Source of the DNA: Tethya wilhelma | Taxonomy: Eukaryota > Porifera > Demospongiae > Tethyida > Tethyidae | Reading direction: 5' to 3' | Length of the DNA stretch: 64,000 bases | Assembly (NCBI GenBank): GCA_964030475.1 | Contig: CAXIPT010000003.1 | Span: 31,174-95,173 of the forward strand | In this document: positions 11,056 through 21,963 of the stretch, piece after piece | How the letters are laid out: every line of letters starts with the position of its first letter | Numbering within the stretch: position 1 is the stretch's first letter | Notes under the pieces: model-generated | The model's input: the letters and a program-made list of their open reading frames with translations, nothing else | Database searches by the model: none | Told to the model about the DNA's origin: nothing | Position numbers and translations under genes: made by a program

Positions 11056-13055
11056 CAGTATTAGTCATAGGTTATCCTTTTGTAAATGAAGGGGTGGCAA
11101 TTCCCATAGGCACTTACTTGGAGCCGCAACCATAGTCAAGATATCTTGACTAGTTAAACTAGCCGTCTTGACCCTTGACCAAGCTGAATTTTGGTCTACT
11201 TGACCCTTGACCGTTGTTGTATGTGACTTTTGACCTGCATTATTGTCGAGTATCTGATAGCTGTCAAGATGAACTACAGTGATTATTAAAAGCAGTGTTT
11301 TTTGTTTGTGTGCTTTTTATGCTTTATTATTAGCAGAGTAAAAAAAATATGGAATTCGACAGAGTGTACTCAAGGAACTCTTGTTTGATGTGAATTGAAT
11401 CTACAAGTTTTATATACTATATAAACTGGAATTTAATGGAAAGGCTATCCATCTCTACAGGAATGATTGCCTGAAGCAATTGGCTCATAATTTTTTTATT
11501 ATGCAGTACACGTTCTGAATCAGTAGTATCAGAATGTAGGTGCAAGNAAGGAAATTGGATGTGAACTGGGTGTGCCTGACCATGTGCTGGAGACCACCTA
11601 CCAAAAACTGGCTGGATCATCAATTACTATAACACCAGACTTCTGCATGCAGTGCTAACCCTGATCAATGGTGCTTGTTGCAAATGTTGAGGTGGTGCAC
11701 TGCTCTACTGGTGTAAGCCAAGAAGTGTTTTTAAAGGCTCCTTATACATACAGTCAGTGCACATGATGAAGAAAATGAAATTAACCAAATTCATTATTAT
11801 GGTATGTTAATTAGTAATTAATATCATTGTCATATGCATGAGACCTAGAGAGCCTGGTATCCAAAAAATCACATCAATGATGTACCATGTAGAAAAATTA
11901 GTATGCTGTAATAGAGAACCATACAAACTCCCTACTGTCTCTCTATGGGCAACGTCATTCACATGATTTCACGTACCAGGCTCTCTCCCTTCCTAGCATG
12001 CATACATAATTATTGACTGGGAGAAAGCCTGGGAATGAATAATTTACACACGTGCGCACACTGATTGTAATGTGATGCAGTGGCCCTGTTTTTGGAAGAT
12101 GCATGCCTGCTTCATGCAGGTAGCTCAGTTTTACACTCGCTTTCCGATAAGATTGAAGATTCCCTGACTCTTGGGGCCACACTAAAAAGAGTTTAGGAAC
12201 GCACATATTTTATTGACATTACATCATAGTAATTAACATTCATTAATTATTGCCAGCTCAGCAGTCAACCTGACTGTCGTACTTTCTCTGCAACGCTGAG
12301 CTGACATTTTTAGTGCCCGTGTTCTCTTTTTTGCTGGTGTATGGTCACGTGCAAGGAATGTGATACTTATTAAAGTCTCTAGCACATAACAATAGGAGAC
12401 TGAATTCATGAAGTACTAAACAGATCACGCGTGCATCCATTTTGTATGCTAATATTAGTATGATGTAATGCAATCATAGGGAAAGGCCACAAGATTTGCA
12501 AGTTTTGTGTCCTGGTTTAATGTGATTTCTGTACAGCCTACTAGCAACAGTCACTAAGAAGCTTTTGAAGGCACGAATACTAAGCTTTGGTTAATTTTAG
12601 CAGATCTATATACCGTAAGAATTTTGGATTATGGTAAAACACGAGGTGAGTTATTTGCATGATTAGCTAAGAACCATAACAAAAATAGTTTTTTACAGCT
12701 TATTTCCTAAATACTTGTAAAATGCAAAAAACCTACAATAAAAACTTAGATGTCATCCTTAAGTTACATTTGAATCACTCAATATTGCTTGGTTAATTGC
12801 ATGATATGAGTGGTTATCATAGCTGTTCATTAAATTTGTGATTTTTTATGGGGCCATTTTGTTTTAAGTATTGATTAATTCGTAGTTAATTATGTATAAC
12901 AAAAAATTTTTAACACAATACACTATAATTATATAGTTTGGTTCTTTCTACTTGCATGAGTCATGCACAATTGAATCATCTAGTTTTTAAAATACTTGCA
13001 CTCAAACATCATGCAAAAAGTCAAGTGGGACATGCCTTTACTACACTGAGTATTT
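11056..13055. other. Intergenic with repeats and NLR-related debris
   Basis: No intact gene. About 11430-11510 (+) reads EFNGKAIHLYRNDCLKQLA. This matches a minus-strand segment at 17073-17267 (VEYNGQVSHLYRDDCLKQLG), so both are copies of one decayed coding segment that accompanies NLR pieces. An N sits at 11547. Two inverted AGAGAGCCTGG-type motifs near 11846 and 11970 recall the TAGCCT TIR family. Confidence 0.5.
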
Positions 13056-13062
13056 AATTGTT

Positions 13063-13410
13063 CAGCTCCCAGAGCTAGAGTATTTCATGAAAGAAGTACC
13101 TAGCTCAACCAGTGCTCCCTGACTCAGCTTCACCTCTCTGGGAGGGTAGTTCATATGACTAGCTTTGATACCTTGTGAACATGGAGTGTATACTAACAGA
13201 TATGATTGACTCTGTTGTTAAGATACAAAGAGGTTATTTTCATGGAAATGTGGATAAGATATAAGTTAGCAGGTAGAAATTATAAAAAAAAACAAGACAC
13301 TCCAGTCAAACTTGTTTTAAGACCACGTCATTATAATGACTTAGAGGTACACCACTTTGTGTTCTATAATTGATGGAGCACCAGGAGCAGAGAGAACATG
13401 CAGTGGAACG
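13063..13410 (+). pseudogene. Decayed copy of the NLR gene's 5' exon region
   Basis: The sequence tracks the NACHT gene from about 3680 to 4040: CTCCCAGAG, then AAGTACCTAGCTCAACCAG, the SLGG/W-FI-RLALIP region and finally ATTGATGGAGCACCAGGAG. That corresponds to the residues leading into Walker A, but the P-loop is destroyed (GAPGAERT in place of GAPGVGKT). Stops and indels interrupt it throughout. It then runs into unrelated repeats at about 13410. It shows that the NLR belongs to a local, partly dead family. Confidence 0.8.
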
Positions 13411-14290
13411 AAACCGGCACAGACCAGTCAGTAGCTAGTTGCTAGCGCAGAAGAGTATTGTCAGACCTGCAATCAGAGAGAGCAATAATTGGAGCAAGGA
13501 GGTAAGCAGCAGCGGTAAGAGAAACTGACAGAACAGCGACAAAACAAGAAATAATAAGATCAGGCATAGATGAAATTATGAAAAACTGAAGTAGACTGTA
13601 GCGCAGGATAGTATATCAGACTCGCAATCAGAGAGACCAGCATATATATAGGAGTAGTCTGATTTATGGTTAAACTGTCAATCAATGTGACAATCTAGCA
13701 ACCAGAGAGACTCAGAGCATATAGATAGTAGAGGCTATGATCAGAGCCTGATATCAAAGAGTACAGCGATCATTGGCCATGGAACAATTAAGACTTGCCT
13801 TGACCAGATAGAACCAATCTGTTAGCAGTGCAGAAGATATTTAAGACTCACAAACAGAGAGCAGTGATTGAAACAACACAGAACCATGAGAGCTTCTCAG
13901 CATGCCTGATGACCCCGCATGTTATTAAGACTCAACTCAGTACCTCACCAGCATGTTTACAATAGACATATGCATACTTGTTCCAACTGATCGATTGAGA
14001 TTCGATATATACACAAACATCATGCATTCATGATTGCAACTTAAGGAAAACATTCACACACTAATTAAGCTACAAATGCATGATTGCACAACTAAAACCA
14101 CAAACAAACAGGTCCAAAGAAGTCTCTATATGTACTCCTCCCTCCTCAGGTCAAGCATTACTTGCTTAGTTTTACCATAGTTTTACCCAAACTTTGCTCA
14201 AGCTCGCCCCACCCATTCATTGCATATGCATGTGCCTAGTACAGGTGCTACATAAGTATGAAAATTAAGAATGCAAAAAATTAACGTATG
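13411..14290. repeat. Degenerate interspersed motif array and intergenic DNA
   Basis: A motif close to CAGACTCGCAATCAGAGAGA appears about four times between 13430 and 13860, at irregular spacing of 80-190 bases and with decay. It looks like an old tandem array. No gene was recognised to 14290. Confidence 0.45.
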
Positions 14291-14295
14291 AAATA

Positions 14296-14909
14296 CAGTA
14301 GAACCTCTGATAATGGACACTCCAAGAAGCAGACAACCTCTCTAGAGCAGACATTGTCTATGGCACAGATTTAAATAACCATTATCATAGTACTTAAGCA
14401 ACCTCCGAGAAGCAGACGAAGCTGTACTATATTTGCCTCCAAATAGCAAACAATCAGGAAATCACACCCCAAAAATTGTGCTTTGTATGTAAAATTGCGA
14501 GTAGATATGTAAAATTGCCCTTGCAAATTTTTTGACCATATTCTGTGAACTGTGATGAAAACATGGAAAAGAAGCCTCTCCAAAGCAACTAGATAAACAA
14601 ACTAAACACAGACTGCTCTCTGTTTACTTTCAGGTATAGCTATATAGCAACATGAGCTCCTGCTGACAACTAGATCTTCACTGTCTAGTTGAATAACATT
14701 GAGCATTTTTACTCCGATTCTTCTCTCAATGTGCATGTCAATGTCCTGTCAGGCCTGGCATTTGATCCTCAGTAATTAATATTATGACAATAGTACCCAC
14801 ACAAATGTATAATTGATGCATAATTTGGTGAACCTCTAAGTTAGGACAACCTCCGAAGAGAGAACAAATGTCCTGCTCCCAAAGTGTTCTTTGTTCGGAG
14901 GTTCGACTG
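14296..14909. mobile_element. Tc1/mariner-pogo-like non-autonomous element
   Basis: It begins TA|CAGTAGAACCTCTGATAATG and ends CGGAGGTTCGACTG|TA: inverted CAGT-GAACCTC termini flanked by the TA dinucleotide expected for Tc1/mariner/pogo insertions. Internal segments repeat variants of the terminal motif. There is no transposase. Relatives occur at about 37488-37624, 39975-40107 and 52969-53279. Confidence 0.75.
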
Positions 14910-15074
14910 TATTTTCAATGCGAAAATATCTCAAACTGAAAAACACTTATTTTTCTGATAACTCAACAATTTAATAACTAGTTACAGGAGGAAATGAGTT
15001 ATTATATATGACTGGATCAGGTGGGTAAAGAAGAAAAAAGTTTGAAAGCGTTCAAAAAAGTTAACAGAGGGGAC

Positions 15075-15760
15075 CTATCCCTCAGATGTGCCAGAGTGAT
15101 GTCTGACCCATAGAGAGGACAGTGAATAGAGGATCTGCTGCTTCGAATGTACATGATGGAACTGCGCTCTGAGTGAGGCGAAGGAAAGGCAGTATATGCA
15201 TCTTATAGCCATACCATCATGGTTGGGTAGGGGCGTTGTCTTTTTTAAGCTATCATCATTATGTCTGTAGAAAGTTGTTGCCTCCCTTCCCATGCCACCA
15301 ATTGTAAGATATAACAATTAAGGGGAAGGAACACACCACGTTCGACTTCTCCGATTCGTTGTCCATATATTTCTGTTTTTTGGCTTGTTCGTGTCTCCTG
15401 GATATGGAGGAGAGGTCTGTTGAACGGTTGGAGGGTGCATTTCATTATTGATAAAAACTTGTGTGAAAATTCTCCCATGCACTGTTGACGTTAGAAAAGG
15501 GGAGAAATGAGACCCAATCAGTTTCATCGATCATGTTACATGCTTTTTCGTATAATCGGCTTGTGAATATTTCCAAACAGAACATCCCGACAATTTCAAG
15601 GGTTATTATGAGAGCTTTCGGATACTTTAAGAGTATAAGTGCATTAGATACCATCAGAGTTAGAAAGTCCCGAGGAGAAATTGTTTCACATCTACTAGCC
15701 TACTGTTGTTCAGGGTTTGCAACTAAAGCCACATCAATCAATGACGCAGTTCCATGATGT
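15075..15760 (-). pseudogene. Internally deleted non-LTR retrotransposon (LINE) remnant
   Basis: Reading from 15760 downwards, SLIDVALVANPEQ recalls the end of an AP-type endonuclease domain. VSFLPFSNVNSAWENFHTSF then matches the endonuclease-RT linker of RTE/CR1-like elements. After a break, IYGQRIGEVERGVF and, in another frame, GGMGREATTFY match the extreme C-terminus of such polyproteins. The catalytic reverse-transcriptase core is absent, and several frameshifts are needed. It is a dead fragment. Assignment rests on remembered family patterns, without a search. Confidence 0.6.
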
Positions 15761-15919
15761 GTCAAAAGTGCATGCTCCCTCACTTTACCTGCATGTACAT
15801 GCATGTGTGAGACCGAAGCTATATATTCAAAGTATCAGTGAGGGTATTGTACATGGGGTGGGAAGTGATACAAAAATTAACATTATTATTACAAAAGTAA
15901 AACTTTGTAGAATACTTTG

Positions 15920-16830
15920 AAGTTTACAAAAACACTGATAGGGCTGCTCGGAGATCTAAAAAAACTGAAACACAGTTTTTTCTTGAAGCCACACAGTTGT
16001 CAGTATAAGCTTTTGATACAGAAATCATTAAAAATTCTAATTCAGTAGGCTTGTACAAAACATTTTAATGCAAATTAGAACTAATAAAAGCATGACACCC
16101 CCACTATGTCTGTCCCTGTCAGACCTAACAACCACGTAGCCATCTATTGAGAGTTCGGAATTAGTGATATCAGAACACAGCCATCTAGCTCTCAACAACA
16201 CACACTACATCTGGGTTCCTAACCAAGCAGATTGTTCAGAGATAAGACAATAAATCAAATTCGGTTAACTGTAGGTAGGACAATTTAATTTCATATTTCT
16301 TATATTGAGTTAGATAAAACCACATGCACTGAGGTTGTGCTATATACATTCTGATTCAGCAGGGGCTGAATTAATTCTTGGAATCTGTTAATTTAAGGTT
16401 CTGGTTCTTCTGCATGGCTTTAGTTTTTCCAAAAATTTTGCACATGAGGCTTAATACCGTATTCCAGGAAATTTGGCAAGCATTAAATTTGGCGGATTGA
16501 GCAAGCTTTGAATTTGGAAGATTTAATTCGGTGAAGTGAGCAAGCTACAGTGATCATGTGCACAATATGCGTACATACGTACACACATACGTATATATAT
16601 ATGCATGAACGCGTGCACACTAAATATCAATTTAGTGGATTTTAATTTGGCAGCACTAAGTTTCAGCCGTCAATCCACTAAATATAATTCCCCGCCAAAT
16701 TTTCCGGCTATACGGTAATGTGCAAGCAAATTTTAACGATGCTGTACAACTCATGAAGTAAGAGTCTTGGGAAGGACAAATTCTCTTGCTGATATATACG
16801 AAAAGCATTATTTTACAATTAAGAGGGATA
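15920..16830. other. Intergenic with a MITE at 16455-16717
   Basis: No gene seen. At 16455-16717 a family A-related MITE begins TACCGTATTCCAGGAAATTTGG and ends CCAAATTTTCCGGCTATACGGTA. It belongs to an 'AAATTTGGC' subfamily also seen at about 40967-41152. Confidence 0.6.
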
Positions 16831-16854
16831 AAGGATTCATGGAGTTGAGTACAA

Positions 16855-17005
16855 TTAAAGTTCTTTAGCCTTCTCCGGATTATCTTCTATTGTTTTTGCA
16901 ATACATTCTTTAATCATTTCTCTAAAAATAATGGGGGGAATACCGGATGAATGGAATCTAATTCTTGTAGCTCAACTGAGGCATAAGGCTGTGGTGTATG
17001 GTGTT
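16855..17005 (-). pseudogene. Decayed NACHT fragment of an NLR
   Basis: The minus strand reads CAGCCTTATGCCTCAGTTGA, an RPYASV-type sensor motif. It then follows the intact gene (about 4340-4500) through the QELDSI and IIRENPEKAKEL-type segments, with stops and frame changes. This is a second dead NLR copy, in the opposite orientation to the intact gene. Confidence 0.75.
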
Positions 17006-17072
17006 CTACCCAACAGTGAAATGCTAAATTGAGTGTCAACCAAATAGATATAACATACTTTGTACCGCTGTG

Positions 17073-17267
17073 TCATATGCTTAAAGACTTGTGTGGGCTT
17101 CTTAATGCTAATTTTAGGAAAACACTCAATTGCGACTTACACTCAAGGTCTGATGCTACTAATGTGTACTGACCCAATTGCTTCAGACAATCATCCCTGT
17201 AGAGGTGGCTAACCTGTCCATTATATTCCACTTTGTAGTCACCCAATTCAAGGAGATAAATATTCAT
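17073..17267 (-). pseudogene. ORF remnant associated with NLR fragments
   Basis: A 64-codon frame contains VEYNGQVSHLYRDDCLKQLG and has a clear nucleotide-level relative at 11430-11510 on the plus strand. The protein family is not recognised. It sits between NACHT-like and C-terminal-like NLR pieces, so it is likely part of the same decayed gene family. Confidence 0.45.
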
Positions 17268-17520
17268 GATTGAGTATTACGGTTCCAACTATCATGTTTT
17301 ACTGGAGTTTCTTGAGAATGTATCTCAACTTTAGCCTCATACCCAGGCTCTCTCCTTTGACCTTGCACTAACGGCAAGGAAAGAGAGATTGCCGTTATAT
17401 AGTGCAAGGTCAAAGGAGAGAGCCTGGGTACGAGGCTATCTCAACTTCAAAATGTTGTAGTAAAAATAACAAGACCACATTTGGCTGAATCAACAATGGG
17501 ATGGAAAATATTTCAAAGTT
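17268..17520 (+). pseudogene. Decayed NLR C-terminal fragment split by a small transposon
   Basis: YYGSNYHVLLEFLENVSQL, then QNVVVKITRPHL, matches the intact NLR near 6271-6360 (EYNGQDCSVLLKFLQRVPQV, then QNVELSITRQN). The match is interrupted exactly at 17332-17436 by a palindromic element flanked by a direct repeat of TATCTCAACTT. Removing the element and one repeat restores alignment with the intact gene, which directly supports a transposon insertion into a coding-derived sequence. Confidence 0.8.
17332..17436. mobile_element. Palindromic TAGCCT-family MITE with target-site duplication
   Basis: Arms of about 39 bases (17332-17370 and 17400-17438) are near-perfect inverted copies containing CCCAGGCTCTCTCC. 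It is flanked by the direct repeat TATCTCAACTT (17321-17331 and 17437-17447), an apparent 10-11 base duplication. That length would suit a Mutator-like or related superfamily. Related inverted elements are at 17932-18532 and 23714-23837. Confidence 0.88.
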
Positions 17521-17931
17521 GTCGATTTTTTCCGTTACCCCCAAGACTCAACAACAGGCTGTCTAACAGCTCAGATTGATCACTAACATTCCAGTTCTCT
17601 TAATTTACTAAGAAGTTTATTGCTAGGTTGATTATGGTCTATGTTTGCATCGGGAGGAAGACGTTATAATCTTTAGTATAGGACGTTTAGGATTATTCAA
17701 TAGCGCCCCCCAGGACGGATGGGATAATGCCCCCCCTCTCCCGGATGTGAACCATTACACTATAATGTCCTATCGGGCCTTACGTAATTTGGCGGGGATG
17801 TGAATAATTAATACGCTGGGAGTCTGTATACTGCTTTTGTATTGTAAAATTACATAATATCTGGATTTTGCCATACCTCTGGAATAACCTTGATTTACTT
17901 TTGGGAATCATGACATAATGTAGGGTCTATA

Positions 17932-18532
17932 TAGCCTTGTCCCCAGGACCCTCCCTCCTCGAAAAATAAGGAAGAAGAGGGCCTGGTGCACGACCGAGGT
18001 AGAATCGTGGTAGAACCGACTTAATTGAGTGTGGGCATGTAAAGTAGTTTCAGCAATTATGCCCACGCATGGAAAATAGTTTTGTACAAAAGAGATCGGT
18101 GAACTCAAGGCTCCCAAATCTTGCAGCTAAACATCAAAAAATGGTAAAGCTATAGCTAGTGTAATGCTATTGTGCATTCTTAGTGGTGTTTGAAAGAGTT
18201 ACAAAGCTAAAAGCAGCAAGAAAGAGCACACCAGAGCTACATGTATGGTATGGCTACAAAATGCTGAAAATCGACCAAGAAACAAAGCGCAAATAAGCTG
18301 CTTCATCACAGCTTCAGCCATTTTCTTTGTAACTAACTGTGTTTGAAACTTCAATGTTCTGTGTAAAATTAGTTGAGTGTGCTCTGCGTAGGAGGAAAGA
18401 TTTAGAGTTGCCCGTTTGTGGTTGCTCCACCTACGCTCAATTAAAAGTGACGTAAAATTTCCTGTGACGTCGCGTACCAGGCCCTCTCTCCCTCCTTATT
18501 TTTCGAGAAGGAGGGGCCTGGAGACAAGGCTA
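17932..18532. mobile_element. TAGCCT-family TIR element, 0.6 kb
   Basis: The left end TAGCCTTGTCCCCAGGACCC and the right end (GGGGCCTGGAGACAAGGCTA) are inverted. The match extends about 45 bases through TCGAAAAATAAGGA. The inside has no plausible coding sequence. It is larger than the palindromic copy at 17332 but shares its terminal motif. Confidence 0.8.
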
Positions 18533-18718
18533 GGGTATACATGTGTGGTGAAGTATGACTATAGAGCATAATATTATTGTCTGAAATAGACCAAGAGTGT
18601 TGAACTGAGTTCAACACTATACCTAGGTCTATTCTACTGTGTACTGTATAAAGTTACCCAAAGATAATTAATTGTTTCTTTGCTTGTGCTATATATTCTT
18701 ATAGATCCAAGAAAAATA

Positions 18719-19035
18719 ATGACTTCTCAAATGTTGACTACCACTGCACTACTTGTAGTTACGTATATCTTTGTAACTCGGTTCAAGTTCTCCAAAGCCA
18801 ATGGTGATCGGATCAATTGCGATGGATTCCAAGGTTAGCATATAGCTAGATTACTACTATTGATTTATCACCACAATATTCAAATGACATAGTGTTCATT
18901 TATACAGTTCAGTCAGATCCTGAGTTACGTATAGTCAGAGCAGTGTGCGATCTAGAAGGAGGTGTGTATTACCAGTATGAGAGTAGCAACAATGTGGGGG
19001 CCTTCCAGATTGACTACAACTGTAGTGTGACTAAT
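18719..19035 (+). CDS. 5' exons of a small secreted cysteine-containing protein
   Basis: Exon 1 (18719-18833) starts with ATG and encodes a hydrophobic leader (TTTALLVVTYIFV), then INCDGFQ, ending G|GTTAGC. Exon 2 starts after tatacag at about 18908 and ends ATG|GTAAGT at about 19043. It encodes DPELRIVRAVCDLEGG, then YYQYESSNN and DYNCSVTNN. The phases join (1/1). The product would be secreted or membrane-anchored with at least three cysteines. No family was recognised and no later exon could be placed, so it is partial. The exon 2 donor is phase 0, which does not fit the first visible MALT1 exon. Confidence 0.5.
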
Positions 19036-19558
19036 AATAACATGGTAAGTGAATTCATGACATATTGTGCCATTTCTAGCAATTAACTGGTCCATTTCTT
19101 AGCTACATTGTTGATGGGATCACTACCAGGCACCCAAGGTTCCAGGCCTAATGATAAGTATGGCAAAGCATTTGCCCATGGCACATTTTGTCTGTGTGTA
19201 TGTGTTTTGTTGGAGCTGTGGTCTTTATTAGTTAATTCTGTACATTATCAGCTATAAATAAAATTACTGGTCAGTTTAGTTAACACTGGAGCATGTGCAT
19301 TTATGTTAAACACCTCTCATTACAGCCAATTAATAAAAATTTATATGTGTTACCTGTTGAGATCTTTGTACTCTGATATGGCAAACGTAATTACCGTAAT
19401 TTGACTAATAATTTATTTGCATTAGGGAAATTTTCATACGCATAACCGTGTGCAAAAATTAAGCAATCAAAAGTTTGACGATCCATTACCAATATTCTGC
19501 ACATATGAAAATTAATGAAAGTCCAAACTGAATCACCTATGTGGTTTTCTGCAAGACA

Positions 19559-19771
19559 TACCGTATAGCGGGAAATTTTCGTTGGTGCAAAATTTCTTAT
19601 AAGCGCGCCAGAAGAAATTTTCGTAGTTTTAAATTTTGTATACATGGCGCGCGCTCGCATAAAGTAAAATTAATGCGGAAGTTAAATTTTCGCAGTTTTA
19701 ATTTTCATATATTAGAACTGTATACGAAATATACGAAATTTCCACCATACGAAAATTTCCCGCTATACGGT
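19559..19771. repeat. Family A palindromic MITE
   Basis: ACCGTATAGCGGGAAATTTT at the left end and its reverse complement at the right end. It is closely similar to the copy at 390-534, with an extra internal segment. Confidence 0.85.
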
Positions 19772-19976
19772 ACCATATAGCGGGAAATTTTCATTAGGGA
19801 AAATTATTGCGGTTTAGCAGCTTTCTACGAAAATTTCCCCCCACAATATTTGTAAGGTACGAGCTAGGTCATCATATAATGTTGAGACGCAATCCACAAC
19901 AATTTTCTCCGTGAATTTCTATTCAAGACGAAAAAGCAAAAATTTTCCCCCACGAAAAATTCCCACTATACGGTAA
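19772..19976. repeat. Second family A MITE abutting the previous one
   Basis: It begins ACCATATAGCGGGAAATTTT and ends CCCACTATACGGTA, immediately beside the first copy. The two form a tandem of palindromic elements. Confidence 0.75.
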
Positions 19977-20420
19977 TTAATTGGGGCGAGCCTGAGCGAG
20001 CCCCAGTGGAACAGTGAAACATTGAGGAAGTGTAATGCCTGCACGACGTTGACCAAACCGGAAATAGCTAAGCTGCTCGAATAACACGTAAGCCAAAAAA
20101 TTTATAAAGATCCAGGCCTCAGACTTATGGTATTTCTATTTACACGTGCGCACGCAAAATCGAAAAACAAAGAGCAAGAGCTGGATGCGCGCACTTACAC
20201 GTCGAAAAGTCTTTCAAGTTGCTGCTTTTAGTCTGACAGCACTGCCACTTACAGTCAGTTCAGCCTAGCTATAGCTAGTTGCTCATTTCTTCACAGACAC
20301 AGCCTTGTTTCCAGCTGAATGGACAGCTACAGTCTACACTGTACACACTGACAGCCACTGAGATTCAGTGGTACCCGCCTACCAGCCTGCTTGTCAGTTA
20401 GTGACCTCGAGTACTCAAAA
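19977..20420. other. Non-coding stretch between MITEs and the beta-helix gene
   Basis: It contains GGGGCGAGCCTGAGCGAGCC, a small inverted-repeat-like motif. No gene was recognised. Confidence 0.4.
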
Positions 20421-21698
20421 TCATTTCAATAAGTTTGCCCANCCATATATTTCATCACCAGCTTCTCTAGCTGTGTTATTGATGAAGCTTAGCCATTTCA
20501 TTGCATTTAGTTTTTCATCCAATATACATGATATTATTGGGCTTACTGGAAGGCCATTTTTGATATACCCTGAATCATCAACATAAATGGCTCCTCCTCT
20601 TCCACCAGCTTTGTTTTCTATGAACTTTATTACAGATCTGTTATTTGATAGTTCTGAATGGTATCGAATGCTTGATTCTTCATGTAGTGCTAATGCTCCG
20701 CCATCTGCTCTTCCTGTGTTATTAAAAAAAATTAGTGTTGAGTTAATGAATAACATTAGAATGGTGTTGTCCACTAGCTTCATGCCACCACATCCAGGTG
20801 CTGTATTAGTCTCAATTCTAACTGTACTATTAGTGTGTAAAGCTATTTCTGATTTTCCTGAAATGGACACAATTGAATTGTCTCTTGATCCAGCAATGAA
20901 TGTGTTGTTCGATATAGCAATAAAACTATTCTCTTCAAAAATCAGTATACACTGGTGAGCTGATATTGCTTCACCTAATAGTATGTTATTAGTGATCTGT
21001 ACGTAGCCTTGAAAATATACTCCCATGTAATCTCGATAGTTTATCATGCTTATTGGTCCGTTTTTATAATTTCTCAGCACAACCTTCTCATTGCTTCGTA
21101 GTTCTAAACTCAGTTTAAATTTACCAGTTGACAAATAATTATATTTGTAGAGAAAATGTGCGTCTGTGATGTTTACGTTGGTACATTGTTGAACTCTAAT
21201 TTGAGACCCTTGTATTGAGATGTTTTTGATGTTTACTTGTGCAACTGCAATCAGATAAAATAGCACATTTAAAGAACCTGTTCCAGTGTATACAAAGGAG
21301 AGTCCTGATATGTTTATGTATCCATTTCTGACTGTACGAAACACCAACCCTGGGTGTTCAATGGTAGTATTGTTTGATCCAGACAGTTCAATGTAGTCAT
21401 TATTATAGAATTGTATTTTCCTCTCTACTGCTCCATTTGTGGCACTCTCAAGTGAGTGTCTACCTGGTAAGAAGTGGACTTTTATACACTGATAAGGAGC
21501 ACCCCATGATATACGTTCGAGGGTGCTCACCAGTTCTTCTATAGTGTAGCACTCGAACCAATTTGTTGGGCACTGTGTCTTGTTTGGAGCAACTATAATG
21601 AAACTTAAATTATAGTTGTGAATTGTAGCACTACTTACTAGCATTAAAGCACATATCACAAATATAGTGTAGAGTAATACTTGACTGCACTTGTTCAT
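20421..21698 (-). CDS. Secreted parallel beta-helix protein (Pmp-like repeats), truncated
   Basis: ATG at 21698-21696 opens a frame of about 425 codons. Residues 1-25 are a signal peptide (hydrophobic LLYTIFVICALMLVSS). The rest has many N-glycosylation sites and beta-helix rungs (TIEHPGLVFRT, GYINISGLSFVYTG, VNITDAHFLY). The repeat motifs GGAL/GGAI and F-x-N-N appear (FFNNTGRADGGALALHE; FIENKAGGRGGAIYVDD). These motifs resemble chlamydial polymorphic-membrane-protein repeats and pectin-lyase-like folds and are common in large sponge secreted proteins. An N at 20442 breaks the frame near the end, and the last residues before the stop probably lie beyond a gap. The natural protein is likely longer. 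Function unknown; extracellular adhesion is a guess. Confidence 0.8.
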   Translation of the reverse strand: MNKCSQVLLYTIFVICALMLVSSATIHNYNLSFIIVAPNKTQCPTNWFECYTIEELVSTLERISWGAPYQCIKVHFLPGRHSLESATNGAVERKIQFYNNDYIELSGSNNTTIEHPGLVFRTVRNGYINISGLSFVYTGTGSLNVLFYLIAVAQVNIKNISIQGSQIRVQQCTNVNITDAHFLYKYNYLSTGKFKLSLELRSNEKVVLRNYKNGPISMINYRDYMGVYFQGYVQITNNILLGEAISAHQCILIFEENSFIAISNNTFIAGSRDNSIVSISGKSEIALHTNSTVRIETNTAPGCGGMKLVDNTILMLFINSTLIFFNNTGRADGGALALHEESSIRYHSELSNNRSVIKFIENKAGGRGGAIYVDDSGYIKNGLPVSPIISCILDEKLNAMKWLSFINNTAREAGDEIYXWANLLK

Positions 21699-21963
21699 GG
21701 TTGAATTTTAACAATGCATGTATTTAATTTTCTGACTTTGGATATTCTCAATCACTTCATAGTGCCTTTATACTTATAAATCAGAATGATGAGAATACAA
21801 AATGGAGATACTGAACAGAGTATAATTGTAAAATTAATGGTATTATACATTTGGGAACACTTTCATACAACTGTCAAGAACAAAACATAAATATTATATA
21901 ACTATAGCTATCAGGTGTCAATCATGTACATTTTAAGAACTCAATTGTTCTCTACACACTTAG

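Noticed and set aside
20587..20958. 123-codon plus-strand frame opposite the beta-helix gene
   Set aside because: Antisense shadow: the minus strand has a signal peptide and repeat motifs.
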